Shown here in pieces: positions 34,781-41,551 of a stretch of 41,551 nucleotides of DNA. Positions within the stretch are counted from its first letter, which is position 1, and every line of letters begins with the position of its first letter. The notes beneath the pieces are model-generated. The model did no database searches. It had not been told where the DNA came from and saw only the letters and a list, made by a program, of their open reading frames with translations. The DNA comes from Macrococcoides caseolyticum (GTDB taxonomy: Bacteria; Bacillota; Bacilli; Staphylococcales; Staphylococcaceae). The position numbers and the translations under genes are program-made. The DNA is taken from positions 1 through 41,551 of the forward strand of contig NZ_PPRM01000030.1 of the NCBI RefSeq assembly GCF_002902665.1, in the 5' to 3' direction.

Positions 34781-34822
34781 AAACCCTGCCGTACTAAAAT
34801 AAAAGTACGGCAGGGTTTTTTG
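34781..34822 (+). terminator. Terminator of the fructose operon
   Basis: AAACCCTGCCGTACT (34781-34795) pairs with AGTACGGCAGGGTTT (34804-34818), followed by TTTT. Confidence 0.95.
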
Positions 34823-34838
34823 AAATATTTTCAATAGA

Positions 34839-34867
34839 TTGACATATTATAAATCTTTTCTCATTAT
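34839..34867 (+). promoter_or_regulatory. Predicted promoter of the alpha/beta hydrolase
   Basis: TTGACA (34839-34844), a 17-base spacer, CATTAT (34862-34867). A second -10 candidate TATAAT at about 34895 has no good -35 box. Confidence 0.45.
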
Positions 34868-34943
34868 TTACTGCGTAATATATAATAAATAGGGTATAAT
34901 ATCATTACTTATTAATTGTGAATGAAAAGAACGGATGATATGG

Positions 34944-35726
34944 ATGCTATATTATAAAACATATATAAAAGATAAAGATGCACCTTGGATTACATTTATT
35001 CATGGTGCAGGGGGAAGCTCGACGATTTGGTTTAAACAGATACGATACTTTAGAAAAGATTTTAACATATTACTCGTAGATCTTCGCGGACATGGGCGTT
35101 CGTCCGAAGTAATCTGGAAGAAAGAAGACTCATTTAAAACACTGGCCTCAGAAGTTGTCGAAGTACTGGATGAACTTGGGATTCAAAAGACACATATTAT
35201 CGGAATGAGCTTGGGGACAATTGTTTCTCAAACAGTGGCGAATAAATATCCTGAACGAGTAATATCACTTGTTCTAGGAGGTGCGATTATATCACTTGAT
35301 ATTCGTACGAAATTCTTGCTGATGATTGGGCGCCTAACAAAGAATTTTATTCCGTTTATGTTGCTATATAAACTGTTTGCATGGATTATTATGCCGAAGA
35401 AGGCTCATGAAGAATCACGTCTCGCCTTCATAAACGAAGCAAAGAAGATGAGTCAGAAGCAATTTGTGAAATGGTTTAGTTTGACGAAACTGATCAATCC
35501 TTATCTCAGTCATCTACAAGTCGCAACGAAGACTATACCAACATTGTTTATTATGGGAGAAGAGGATTATTTGTTTATCCCGCCCGTGGAAAAAGTAGTA
35601 AAAGAAAATGGAAACTTTAGCCTGGAAGTGATTAAAGATTCTGGACATGTATGTAATATAGATCAGCCAGAACGTTTTAATGATTTGAGTAAAACATTTA
35701 TTAATGTCCATTCCGCTAATGCTTAA
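34944..35726 (+). CDS. Alpha/beta hydrolase
   Basis: About 260 residues. Oxyanion region FIHGAGGSSTIW, then LLVDLRGHGRSS, nucleophile elbow IGMSLGT (Ser), acid in MGEEDYLF, and His in DSGHVCNID make a complete triad. A hydrophobic cap segment (FLLMIGRLTKNFIPFMLLYKLF) may contact the membrane. Substrate unknown, probably an ester or lipid. Both ATG 34935 and ATG 34944 are possible and neither has a strong ribosome binding site; I prefer 34944, giving MLYYKTY. Single gene. Confidence 0.78.
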   Translation: MLYYKTYIKDKDAPWITFIHGAGGSSTIWFKQIRYFRKDFNILLVDLRGHGRSSEVIWKKEDSFKTLASEVVEVLDELGIQKTHIIGMSLGTIVSQTVANKYPERVISLVLGGAIISLDIRTKFLLMIGRLTKNFIPFMLLYKLFAWIIMPKKAHEESRLAFINEAKKMSQKQFVKWFSLTKLINPYLSHLQVATKTIPTLFIMGEEDYLFIPPVEKVVKENGNFSLEVIKDSGHVCNIDQPERFNDLSKTFINVHSANA

Positions 35727-35739
35727 AGCTCTAATTTAG

Positions 35740-35771
35740 ATATTACAGTGTATTTAAATACACTGTAATAT
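35740..35771. promoter_or_regulatory. 32-bp perfect palindrome
   Basis: ATATTACAGTGTATTT is followed by its exact reverse complement with no unpaired centre. It lies 14 bases after the hydrolase stop and about 20 bases before the -10 region of the MpfA-like gene. There is no T-run behind it, so operator is as likely as terminator. Confidence 0.6.
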
Positions 35772-35778
35772 TAATGTA

Positions 35779-35797
35779 CACAAATTTGTGATAAAAT
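35779..35797 (+). promoter_or_regulatory. Putative promoter elements of the MpfA-like gene
   Basis: A 12-bp palindrome CACAAATTTGTG (35779-35790) is directly followed by TAAAAT (35792-35797), a -10-like box. The -35 box is poor, so activation or an operator role of the dyad is possible. Confidence 0.35.
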
Positions 35798-35812
35798 ATT
35801 GAGTAATCTACC

Positions 35813-35953
35813 GAGGAGGTGACTACTGTTGGGAAGGTCATAAATTGTATAAAAGCAAATTTAAATCAAGAAATAATTGTAACAAAAATCAAATGTGACT
35901 TGCGTAGTCACCAAATATATTCCGGAGGTGAATCCCTAGTATTAGGGAATTAA
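35813..35953 (+). promoter_or_regulatory. Structured leader of the MpfA-like gene
   Basis: GGTGACTAC (35818-35826), which overlaps a strong SD (GAGGAGGTG), is the exact reverse complement of GTAGTCACC (35904-35912), enclosing 77 bases. A second SD, GGAGGTG (35924-35930), lies 23 bases before the TTG start at 35954, which is too far for normal initiation. Between them TCCCTA (35933-35938) and TAGGGA (35943-35948) form a hairpin with a GTAT loop; folding it brings the gap to 7 bases. No known riboswitch pattern is recognised. Confidence 0.6.
35845..35898 (+). other. Possible 17-residue leader ORF
   Basis: TTG 35845 with GGGAAGG at 35831-35837 (7-base gap) opens MYKSKFKSRNNCNKNQM then TGA. An earlier four-codon frame, TTG-GGA-AGG-TCA-TAA (35829-35843), sits behind the first SD. 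Both lie inside the long stem of the leader. Translation is only suggested by SD spacing. Confidence 0.35.
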
Positions 35954-37291
35954 TTGGACATACAGACCATATCAAATTTATTATTATTTGCATTATTAAT
36001 CGCACTCACTGCATTATTCGTAGGATCAGAATTTAGTTTAGTTAAGGTAAGAACTTCAAGAATTGATCAGCTTGTATCAGAAGGTAATTCTGCTGCAAAG
36101 ATTGTACAACATATGGTGCATCATCTAGATTATTATTTATCAGCATGTCAGCTTGGTATTACAGTAACAGCTTTAGGGCTTGGTTGGATTGGTGAATCAA
36201 CATTCGAAGCATTAATTCACCCTGTTTTACATTTATTCCATATCCCAACTGATTTAAGTAAGCCGATAACGATATTCTTGAGTTTCTTTATCGTGACATT
36301 TATTCACGTAGTTATCGGAGAACTTGCACCGAAGTCTCTAGCTATCCAGTATGCCGAGAGGATGACTTTAGCATTTGCTAGACCCCTTTATTTCTTTGGC
36401 ATTATTATGAAACCATTGATCTTTGCTATGAACGGTACGGCCCGTTTAATCTTACGTATCTTTGGTGTCCAGCCTGCAGATCATGAACAGGCGATGAGTG
36501 AAGAAGAGCTGAAGATTATTATGACACAGAGTTATCAAGGTGGTGAAATCAACCATACAGAGCTTGCGTATATGCAGAACATCTTCAGTTTTGACGAGCG
36601 ATTAGCAAAGGATATTATGGTACCGAGAACGCAGATGGTAACATTAACACAACCATTCAATATTGATGAGTTGTTGGAAGTGATTAATGAACATCAGTTT
36701 ACACGTTATCCAATTACTGAAGATGGTGACAAAGACCATATCATTGGATTTATTAATGTGAAAGAATTTTTAACGAAATATGCTTCAGGTAATCCTGTAC
36801 GTATTAAGGATCATATTCATGATCTCCCGTTAATTCATGAAGTGACGCGTATTAGTGATGCTTTAATTAAGATGCAGCGTGAACGTGTGCATATGGCACT
36901 TGTTATTGATGAATATGGCGGTACAGCAGGGATTATTACGATGGAAGACATATTGGAAGAGATTGTCGGAGAGATTCGTGACGAATTTGATGAAGATGAA
37001 GTGAATGATATTATTAAGACTGGAGACAATACATACCAGATTAATGGTCGTGTATTGTTAGATGATATTACTGAGAAGTTTGGTATAGAGTTTGAAGATT
37101 CAGACGATATCGATACGATAGGGGGCTGGATTCAAGCGCAAAACCCTGATATCGAGAAAGATGATTACATTGATACTAAGTATGACAAATGGGTTGTATT
37201 AGAATCTGAGAATCATCAGATTATCACTGTTGCATTACATAAAGACTTCAATGCTTCAAGAAATAATCCAGACGAAGAAGAGGAAGCGTAA
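35954..37291 (+). CDS. mpfA: CNNM-CBS-CorC_HlyC membrane protein (MpfA-like)
   Basis: 445 residues. CNNM/DUF21 membrane domain (residues 1-~190: [46 protein letters not shown]), then two CBS domains ([11 protein letters not shown] about 222-335, with [22 protein letters not shown]), then a CorC_HlyC domain. S. aureus MpfA of this family and neighbourhood protects against Mg2+ toxicity, likely as an exporter. The TTG start is forced by an in-frame TAA immediately upstream. Gene 37293 follows by 1 base. The orthology call rests on neighbours and layout. Confidence 0.83.
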   Translation: MDIQTISNLLLFALLIALTALFVGSEFSLVKVRTSRIDQLVSEGNSAAKIVQHMVHHLDYYLSACQLGITVTALGLGWIGESTFEALIHPVLHLFHIPTDLSKPITIFLSFFIVTFIHVVIGELAPKSLAIQYAERMTLAFARPLYFFGIIMKPLIFAMNGTARLILRIFGVQPADHEQAMSEEELKIIMTQSYQGGEINHTELAYMQNIFSFDERLAKDIMVPRTQMVTLTQPFNIDELLEVINEHQFTRYPITEDGDKDHIIGFINVKEFLTKYASGNPVRIKDHIHDLPLIHEVTRISDALIKMQRERVHMALVIDEYGGTAGIITMEDILEEIVGEIRDEFDEDEVNDIIKTGDNTYQINGRVLLDDITEKFGIEFEDSDDIDTIGGWIQAQNPDIEKDDYIDTKYDKWVVLESENHQIITVALHKDFNASRNNPDEEEEA

Positions 37292-37292
37292 T

Positions 37293-37592
37293 ATGGAAAG
37301 TAGTACTTTGAAGAGCGTGTTTAGATTCTTTGGTTTTCTAGAAGGGGGGTCGCTCTTATTGTTATTAGGTATTGCAATGCCTCTTAAATATTTAGCTGGA
37401 AAGCCTGAAGTTGTAACAATAATTGGTTCAATTCATGGGTTTTTATTCACAGTATATATAATTACATTAATATTAATAACGATTCAGACGAAATGGCCCC
37501 TAAAGTGGTCGGTCATCGGTCTTATTGTGGCATTTATACCATTTGGTACATTTGTATATGATCATTATTATATTCGTTCAAAATATTATTGA
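37293..37592 (+). CDS. DUF3817 family small membrane protein
   Basis: 99 residues, three predicted helices. Pattern: FRFFGFLEGGSLLLLLGIAMPLKY, then VTIIGSIHGFLFTVYI and WSVIGLIVAFIPFGTF, as in DUF3817/YdzA. Function unknown. The ATG 37293 comes one base after the stop of the MpfA-like gene, with GAGGAAG inside that gene as ribosome binding site, so it is co-transcribed. An open frame reaching back to 37230 is overlap only. Confidence 0.8.
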   Translation: MESSTLKSVFRFFGFLEGGSLLLLLGIAMPLKYLAGKPEVVTIIGSIHGFLFTVYIITLILITIQTKWPLKWSVIGLIVAFIPFGTFVYDHYYIRSKYY

Positions 37593-37626
37593 AGCGTGTG
37601 AGGCAGGCAATGCCTCAGACGCTTTT
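37592..37626 (+). terminator. Terminator of the mpfA-DUF3817 operon
   Basis: AAGCGTGTGAGGCA (37592-37605) pairs with TGCCTCAGACGCTT (37611-37624), with one mismatch, then TTTT. Confidence 0.88.
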
Positions 37627-37648
37627 ACTTTGAAAGGTTGCTGGTTGT

Positions 37649-38359
37649 ATGAGAATTAATAAGTTTTTATCAGAAGCGGGCATTTGCTCACGTCGTGGAG
37701 CTGATAAGTGGATCGAGGCAGGACGCATAAAGATTAATGGTGTTAAAGCTGAACTTGGCAGTAAGGTGACAGAAGATGATAGTGTGGAAGTCGATAACAA
37801 AGTTGTGACATTGAACACGGATAAAGGATACGTATATATTAAACTGAATAAACCTCGGGGTATTACATCGACAACTGAGCGCCATATTAAAGGGAATATC
37901 GTTGATTTTGTGGGGCATAGTGAACGTATATTTCATATCGGTAGATTAGATAAAGATTCAGAAGGCTTAATCCTACTCACGAACGATGGTGATATCGTAA
38001 ACGAAATATTACGTAAGGAAGGCCGACATGAAAAAGAATATATCGTAACTGTTGATAAACCGATAACTGATGATTTTGTGAAACAGATGTCTGAAGGTGT
38101 TGCAATATTGGATACTGTGACATTACCTGCAGAAGTTGAGAAGTTAAATACAAAGACATTCAAAATTATATTAACACAAGGATTGAATCGACAAATCAGG
38201 CGTATGACAGAAGCATTAGGATATGAAGTGAAGCAATTACGTCGCATTCGCGTGATGAATATATTGGTGGATGACTTAAAACTTGGGGAATGGAAAGATT
38301 TAACTGAAGCTGAAAAGGATGAACTGTTTTCGATGTTAAAGTATGTGCCAAAGCGTTAA
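37649..38359 (+). CDS. rluF: 23S rRNA pseudouridine synthase, RluF-like
   Basis: 236 residues. S4 RNA-binding domain (MRINKFLSEAGICSRRGADKWIEAGRIKING), then the RsuA/RluB/RluF catalytic domain with GRLDKDSEGLILLTNDG holding the catalytic Asp, and the closing TQGLNRQIRRMTEALGYEVK. It isomerises a uridine in 23S rRNA. RluF is favoured over RluB by the C-terminal QLRRIRVMNI pattern, at moderate certainty. The ribosome binding site is weak (AAAGG well upstream). Confidence 0.86.
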   Translation: MRINKFLSEAGICSRRGADKWIEAGRIKINGVKAELGSKVTEDDSVEVDNKVVTLNTDKGYVYIKLNKPRGITSTTERHIKGNIVDFVGHSERIFHIGRLDKDSEGLILLTNDGDIVNEILRKEGRHEKEYIVTVDKPITDDFVKQMSEGVAILDTVTLPAEVEKLNTKTFKIILTQGLNRQIRRMTEALGYEVKQLRRIRVMNILVDDLKLGEWKDLTEAEKDELFSMLKYVPKR

Positions 38360-38377
38360 ACCTATGTAAATCAGAAA

Positions 38378-38420
38378 AAAAGCGTCAAAACGATAAAGAA
38401 AATATCGTTCTGGCGCTTTT
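38378..38420. terminator. Bidirectional terminator between rluF and the AIM24 gene
   Basis: AAAAGCGTCA plus AACGATA on the left (38378-38395) pairs with TATCGTT and TGGCGCTTTT on the right (38403-38420) with one internal mismatch. A-run and T-run flank it. Confidence 0.9.
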
Positions 38421-38425
38421 ATGCA

Positions 38426-39211
38426 TTAATCACTGAACATATCAAATAGTCCACCGATACCGCTTTCTCCTTTTTGTTTACCAGTAACAGGAGCTGCAGC
38501 AAAGATTCTGCTTGCGAATCTTGAGAATGGTAGTGATTGCACATAAACGGTTCCTGGACCACGTAATCGTGCTAAAAATATACCTTCTCCACCAAAAAGT
38601 TTTGTTTTAAGTCCCGATACTGTTTCGATTTCGTACGCTACATCTTTTGTCATACCTACTAAACAGCCTGTATCTACAAGTAACGTCTCTCCAGGTTGTA
38701 GATCACGTTTCATTATGGCACCCCCTGCATGGATAAATGCCATACCATCGCCCGATAGACGTTGCATGATAAATCCTTCTCCACCGAAGAAGCCAACGCC
38801 TAAACGTTTCTGAAGTGCAATTCCAATTTGTACGCCTTTAGCAGCTGCTAGAAACGCATCTTTCTGACAAATAAATTCGCCCCCAAATTGAGATAAATCA
38901 ATCGGAATAATTTTACCAGGGTATGGTGCTGCGAAATAGACATGGTCTTTACCCGTTCCACGGTTTGTAAATGTTGTCATAAACAAACTTTCACCTGTTA
39001 ATGTACGACGGCCTGCTGCGAATAATTTATCCATAAAGCCATTGCCACCACTTGTTGAACCATCACCAAAGATTGTTTCCATATGGATATTTGGGTTGAT
39101 CATCATCATACTGCCTGCTTCAGATATTACTGTTTCATTCGGATCAAGCTCAATTTCAACATATTGCATATCATCGCCATAAATTTTGTAGTCTATTTCG
39201 TGATTGTTCAT
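38426..39211 (-). CDS. AIM24/TIGR00266 family protein
   Basis: 261 residues, beta-rich. Repeated blocks GSMMMINPNIHMETIFGDG, GGEFICQKDAFLAAAKGVQIGIALQKRLG, and GGEGIFLARLRGPGTVYVQSLP identify the TIGR00266/AIM24 family. Function in bacteria is unknown. GGAGG lies ahead of the ATG. Monocistron. Confidence 0.88.
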   Translation of the reverse strand: MNNHEIDYKIYGDDMQYVEIELDPNETVISEAGSMMMINPNIHMETIFGDGSTSGGNGFMDKLFAAGRRTLTGESLFMTTFTNRGTGKDHVYFAAPYPGKIIPIDLSQFGGEFICQKDAFLAAAKGVQIGIALQKRLGVGFFGGEGFIMQRLSGDGMAFIHAGGAIMKRDLQPGETLLVDTGCLVGMTKDVAYEIETVSGLKTKLFGGEGIFLARLRGPGTVYVQSLPFSRFASRIFAAAPVTGKQKGESGIGGLFDMFSD

Positions 39212-39334
39212 TATTTTCCTCCATTTATTAAGATTATCATTATTATACTAAATATTTGAAGCGTCTAAAAATATAATGATATTCATTTTGTAAGAAAGCT
39301 TGTTTAGTGTATGATTTAAATAAAGGAGATGATA

Positions 39335-40171
39335 ATGATGAACCATATTCAGCTAAACAATGGTGTAACTATGCCGCAAATTGGACTCGGTGTCTACAAG
39401 ATTTCGGATGAAACAATGTCAGAGGTCGTCAATGCCGCACTAGATGCGGGATATCGTGCGTTCGATACGGCGCACTTCTATTTTAATGAAGCCTCGCTCG
39501 GTAAAGCATTGAAAGAAAGCAATATACCACGAGAAGAACTGTTTATTACGACGAAACTGTGGAATGATCATCAGGGATATGAATCAACGAAGAAAGCATT
39601 CAATGATTCACTTCAGAAATTAGATATGGATTATGTAGATCTTTATTTAATTCACTGGCCATGTCCGGAAGACGGATTATTCGTTGAAAGTTACAAAGCG
39701 ATGGAAGAACTGTATCATGAAGGTAAGATCAAAGCATTAGGTGTTGCTAACTTTAAAGAACATCATCTGGATAAGCTGTTACAGGAAACAACTGTAGTGC
39801 CTGCAGTAAATCAAATCGAGTATCATCCGATCTTTAATCAGGACAATTTGCAGCAATACTGTAAAGATAAAGGCATTGCAGTTACTGCATGGAGTCCGTT
39901 AATGCGTGGTGGAGAACTGTTTGAAGATGGAACATTGAAACGCATCGCAGAAAAATATAACAAAACAGTAGCACAAGTCATTATTAGATGGCATATCGAC
40001 AGTGGACGAATCGTCATTCCTAAGTCATCAAACATAGAACGTATTAAAGAAAATATTGATGTATGTCATTTTGAGTTAATGGAACAAGATATAGAAGCAA
40101 TTAATAATTTAAATAGAAATGAACGTCAATTTAAAGATCCGGATAAGATTAAAATTGGGGATATGAAGTAA
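39335..40171 (+). CDS. Aldo/keto reductase
   Basis: 278 residues, TIM barrel. Catalytic tetrad: Asp in AFDTAHFYFNE, Tyr in the same segment, Lys in TTKLWN, His in LIHWP. The C-terminal NADPH site IPKSSNIERIKENI is complete. It reduces aldehydes or ketones. I choose ATG 39335 over ATG 39329, since AAAGGAG (39322-39328) needs the extra bases. Neighbour of the same kind follows mpfA in S. aureus. Confidence 0.87.
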   Translation: MMNHIQLNNGVTMPQIGLGVYKISDETMSEVVNAALDAGYRAFDTAHFYFNEASLGKALKESNIPREELFITTKLWNDHQGYESTKKAFNDSLQKLDMDYVDLYLIHWPCPEDGLFVESYKAMEELYHEGKIKALGVANFKEHHLDKLLQETTVVPAVNQIEYHPIFNQDNLQQYCKDKGIAVTAWSPLMRGGELFEDGTLKRIAEKYNKTVAQVIIRWHIDSGRIVIPKSSNIERIKENIDVCHFELMEQDIEAINNLNRNERQFKDPDKIKIGDMK

Positions 40172-40187
40172 ATATTGAATAAACGAT

Positions 40188-40221
40188 GAGATGGTGATGT
40201 TCAATGGCACCATCTCTTTTT
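40188..40221 (+). terminator. Terminator of the aldo/keto reductase gene
   Basis: GAGATGGTG (40188-40196) pairs with CACCATCTC (40208-40216), followed by TTTTT. Confidence 0.93.
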
Positions 40222-40300
40222 CATGAGTTCGTCACAATTAATGTTTTTTAACATATATATTAAATGTATGTTTGTTGTACAATAAGTTTGAGGTGAGCGT

Positions 40301-41026
40301 ATGAAATTTAAAAAACCAAACCAGCATGGCGCATGGGCAATGATTATTATGCCTGTATTGTTCGGAATGTTTGCAACAAAGTTTAATATATTTCAGCTGC
40401 TCTTTTTTGCAGGATGGTTTATGACATTTTTCTTTGCAGATCATTTTCTGTTTTATGTGAAGCAGAGAAAGAAGCAAATTGGGTATTTAAAGTGCGCATT
40501 ATTGTTTTTATTCATCGCTGCAATTTGTTATATACCGATAATCATTTATGAATATAAAGTTATGATGTTTTTCTTAGCAATGCTACCGTTTGGTATTATC
40601 AATTATTTCTTTGCAAAAGCACGAAACGAACGCCATATTGTTAATGATTTCTCAGCAGTTATGATTTTCTCGATTGCAGGCGTGCTGACATACTATATTC
40701 AATCTCATCAATTTGAATGGCCAATGATTTATGTATTCGGATTAAGTGTAGCGTACTTCATTGGAACAGTATTCTACGTGAAGACGATGATTCGTGAGAA
40801 GAAGAATATCCATTATCGTAATATGTCATGGGTATACCATGTTTTACTTGTTATCGTAGGCTACTTTATTCATCCACTGTTACTCATCGCATTTTTACCG
40901 AGTTTGATTCGTGCAGTAATATTATACGGAAAGCAGCTTAAACCGATTAAAATAGGGGTGCTAGAAATTGCGAATGCGGTGTTTATTATAATATTTATCG
41001 GTTTATTTTTTAATATCATCACATAA
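40301..41026 (+). CDS. YwiC-like membrane protein
   Basis: 241 residues, seven or eight helices. The hallmark KPNQHGAWAMIIMPVLFG at the N-terminus identifies the YwiC-like family of unknown function, known beside nitrate-respiration genes in Bacillus. FFADHFLFYVKQRKK and KARNERH are conserved cytoplasmic patches. AGGTG ahead of the ATG. Monocistron convergent with the GlsB-like gene. Confidence 0.85.
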   Translation: MKFKKPNQHGAWAMIIMPVLFGMFATKFNIFQLLFFAGWFMTFFFADHFLFYVKQRKKQIGYLKCALLFLFIAAICYIPIIIYEYKVMMFFLAMLPFGIINYFFAKARNERHIVNDFSAVMIFSIAGVLTYYIQSHQFEWPMIYVFGLSVAYFIGTVFYVKTMIREKKNIHYRNMSWVYHVLLVIVGYFIHPLLLIAFLPSLIRAVILYGKQLKPIKIGVLEIANAVFIIIFIGLFFNIIT

Positions 41027-41029
41027 AAA

Positions 41030-41055
41030 TAAGAGCAGCGAATTCGCTGCTCTTA
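41030..41055. terminator. Bidirectional terminator
   Basis: A perfect 26-bp palindrome with core AGAGCAGCGAATTCGCTGCT. On the reverse strand it is followed by TTTTTAT, so it serves mainly the GlsB-like gene, and the YwiC-like gene on the other side. Confidence 0.88.
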
Positions 41056-41069
41056 CTGTTTGCCGTATA

Positions 41070-41327
41070 TTAACGACGTTTGTGCATTAATTGTAATACA
41101 ATTGATACGATTGCGATTAATAGGATTGTCCCTACTAATGCTGGTAAGATGTACACGCCCCAGATTTCAGGACCCCATGCACCTAATAATTTACCACCGA
41201 CTGATGCACCTAAAAGACCAGCGATGATGTTACCAATTTTTCCACCAGGAATATCAGTGCCCATAATCATACCAGCGATCCAACCAATTAGACCACCCAT
41301 AATTAGCATTAAAATAAATCCTAACAT
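41070..41327 (-). CDS. GlsB/YeaQ/YmgE-family stress membrane protein
   Basis: 85 residues, three helices rich in Gly: GGLIGWIAGMIMG, NIIAGLLGASVGGKLLG, and a final ILPALVGTILLIAIVSIVL. It belongs to the transglycosylase-associated/GlsB family. Homologues are general-stress proteins. AGGAGG is well spaced before the ATG. A SigmaB-like promoter sits upstream. Single gene. Confidence 0.9.
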   Translation of the reverse strand: MLGFILMLIMGGLIGWIAGMIMGTDIPGGKIGNIIAGLLGASVGGKLLGAWGPEIWGVYILPALVGTILLIAIVSIVLQLMHKRR

Positions 41328-41407
41328 AATAATTTCCTCCTATTAGAAAACAATTTAAACGTATAATAATAAAAACGTTTATAAGCTTTTCTGCCTATGT
41401 AAGGTAT

Positions 41408-41432
41408 ATACCCCATAAAAATCGTAATAAAC
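41408..41432 (-). promoter_or_regulatory. SigmaB-like promoter of the GlsB-like gene
   Basis: On the reverse strand GTTTAT, a 13-base spacer and a perfect GGGTAT match the SigmaB consensus GTTTAA-N12-15-GGGTAT at 11 of 12 positions. The leader to the ATG is about 72 bases, containing an AAACGT/ACGTTT dyad (41357-41380). Confidence 0.6.
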
Positions 41433-41468
41433 ACCTGAATATAAAAATAATAAAAAAGTTAAGGAATA

Positions 41469-41513
41469 TTAAAATCAAGCTTATTGATTTTTAAACAATG
41501 AGCTTGATTTTAA
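41469..41513. terminator. Hairpin near the right edge
   Basis: TTAAAATCAAGCTTATTG (41469-41486) pairs with CAATGAGCTTGATTTTAA (41496-41513), one G-T pair, with a 9-base loop. It is probably the terminator of a gene beyond the window or a bidirectional one; no gene around it is visible here. Confidence 0.5.
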
Positions 41514-41551
41514 ATAGATAATGTAAAATATAGTAGGGATAATATATAGAT

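Noticed and set aside
35813-35953. Known riboswitch (M-box, yybP-ykoY) before the MpfA-like gene
   Set aside because: None of the conserved loops or core sequences of these classes is visible.
37230-37292. Longer start for the DUF3817 protein inside the MpfA-like gene
   Set aside because: The extra residues are hydrophilic and off-family; the ATG 37293 has a proper SD and fits DUF3817.
41080-41346. Forward-strand open frame over the GlsB-like gene
   Set aside because: Proline-rich shadow of a glycine-rich membrane protein; no SD.

Overview
The window is a low-GC Firmicutes chromosome segment, most likely from Macrococcus or a close relative within the Staphylococcaceae. I infer this from near-staphylococcal versions of MgrA (Cys12 conserved) and CcpE, and from S. 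aureus-like neighbourhoods: uppP next to cydDC, then mgrA, then fruRKA, then a CNNM/CBS protein of the MpfA type, then an aldo/keto reductase. The order is shuffled relative to S. aureus, and norA and nagA are missing from their usual places. I see no rRNA, tRNA, CRISPR array, prophage or insertion sequence. Gene density is high, no gene-free stretch reaches 300 bases, and most transcription units end in clear hairpin terminators.

Left part (1-11930): a palindromic non-coding patch; a TetR repressor divergent from an EmrAB-like efflux pair; a DUF402 gene convergent with a GSP39-like short-chain dehydrogenase; a tight tatD-ccpE-relP-type operon joining a TCA-cycle regulator to a small alarmone synthetase; a SET-like MFS exporter coupled to a DUF456 membrane protein; a DinB-like protein; and a CPA1 Na+/H+ antiporter.

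Middle (11930-24200): pflB-pflA (reverse strand) for anaerobic pyruvate cleavage, with a Rex-like operator and a cre-like site upstream. A GNAT gene and a YjlB-like cupin follow. Then comes an envelope or secreted cluster: a coiled-coil lipoprotein, a small acidic protein, a GATase-like lipoprotein gene broken by an in-frame amber codon, and an M6 metalloprotease. It continues into a GNAT, a TudS/DUF523 protein and another GNAT. Convergent to these are a DUF188 protein, a basic coiled-coil protein with an internal duplication, and a cysteine-free MarR regulator.

Right part (24270-41551): uppP; cydDC; a DegV/FakB-type protein; mgrA; a COG0523 GTPase; the fructose operon fruR-fruK-fruA; an alpha/beta hydrolase; a CNNM-CBS-CorC protein with an unusual structured leader; DUF3817; rluF; an AIM24 protein; an aldo/keto reductase; a YwiC-like membrane protein; and a GlsB/YeaQ-like protein with a SigmaB-like promoter.

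The common theme is central carbon, redox and stress physiology. The observations most worth following are the leader of the MpfA-like gene (paired stem, two short SD-led reading frames, and a hairpin lying between SD and start), the amber-interrupted lipoprotein, the ccpE-relP operon, and several well-placed palindromes in 5' leaders.
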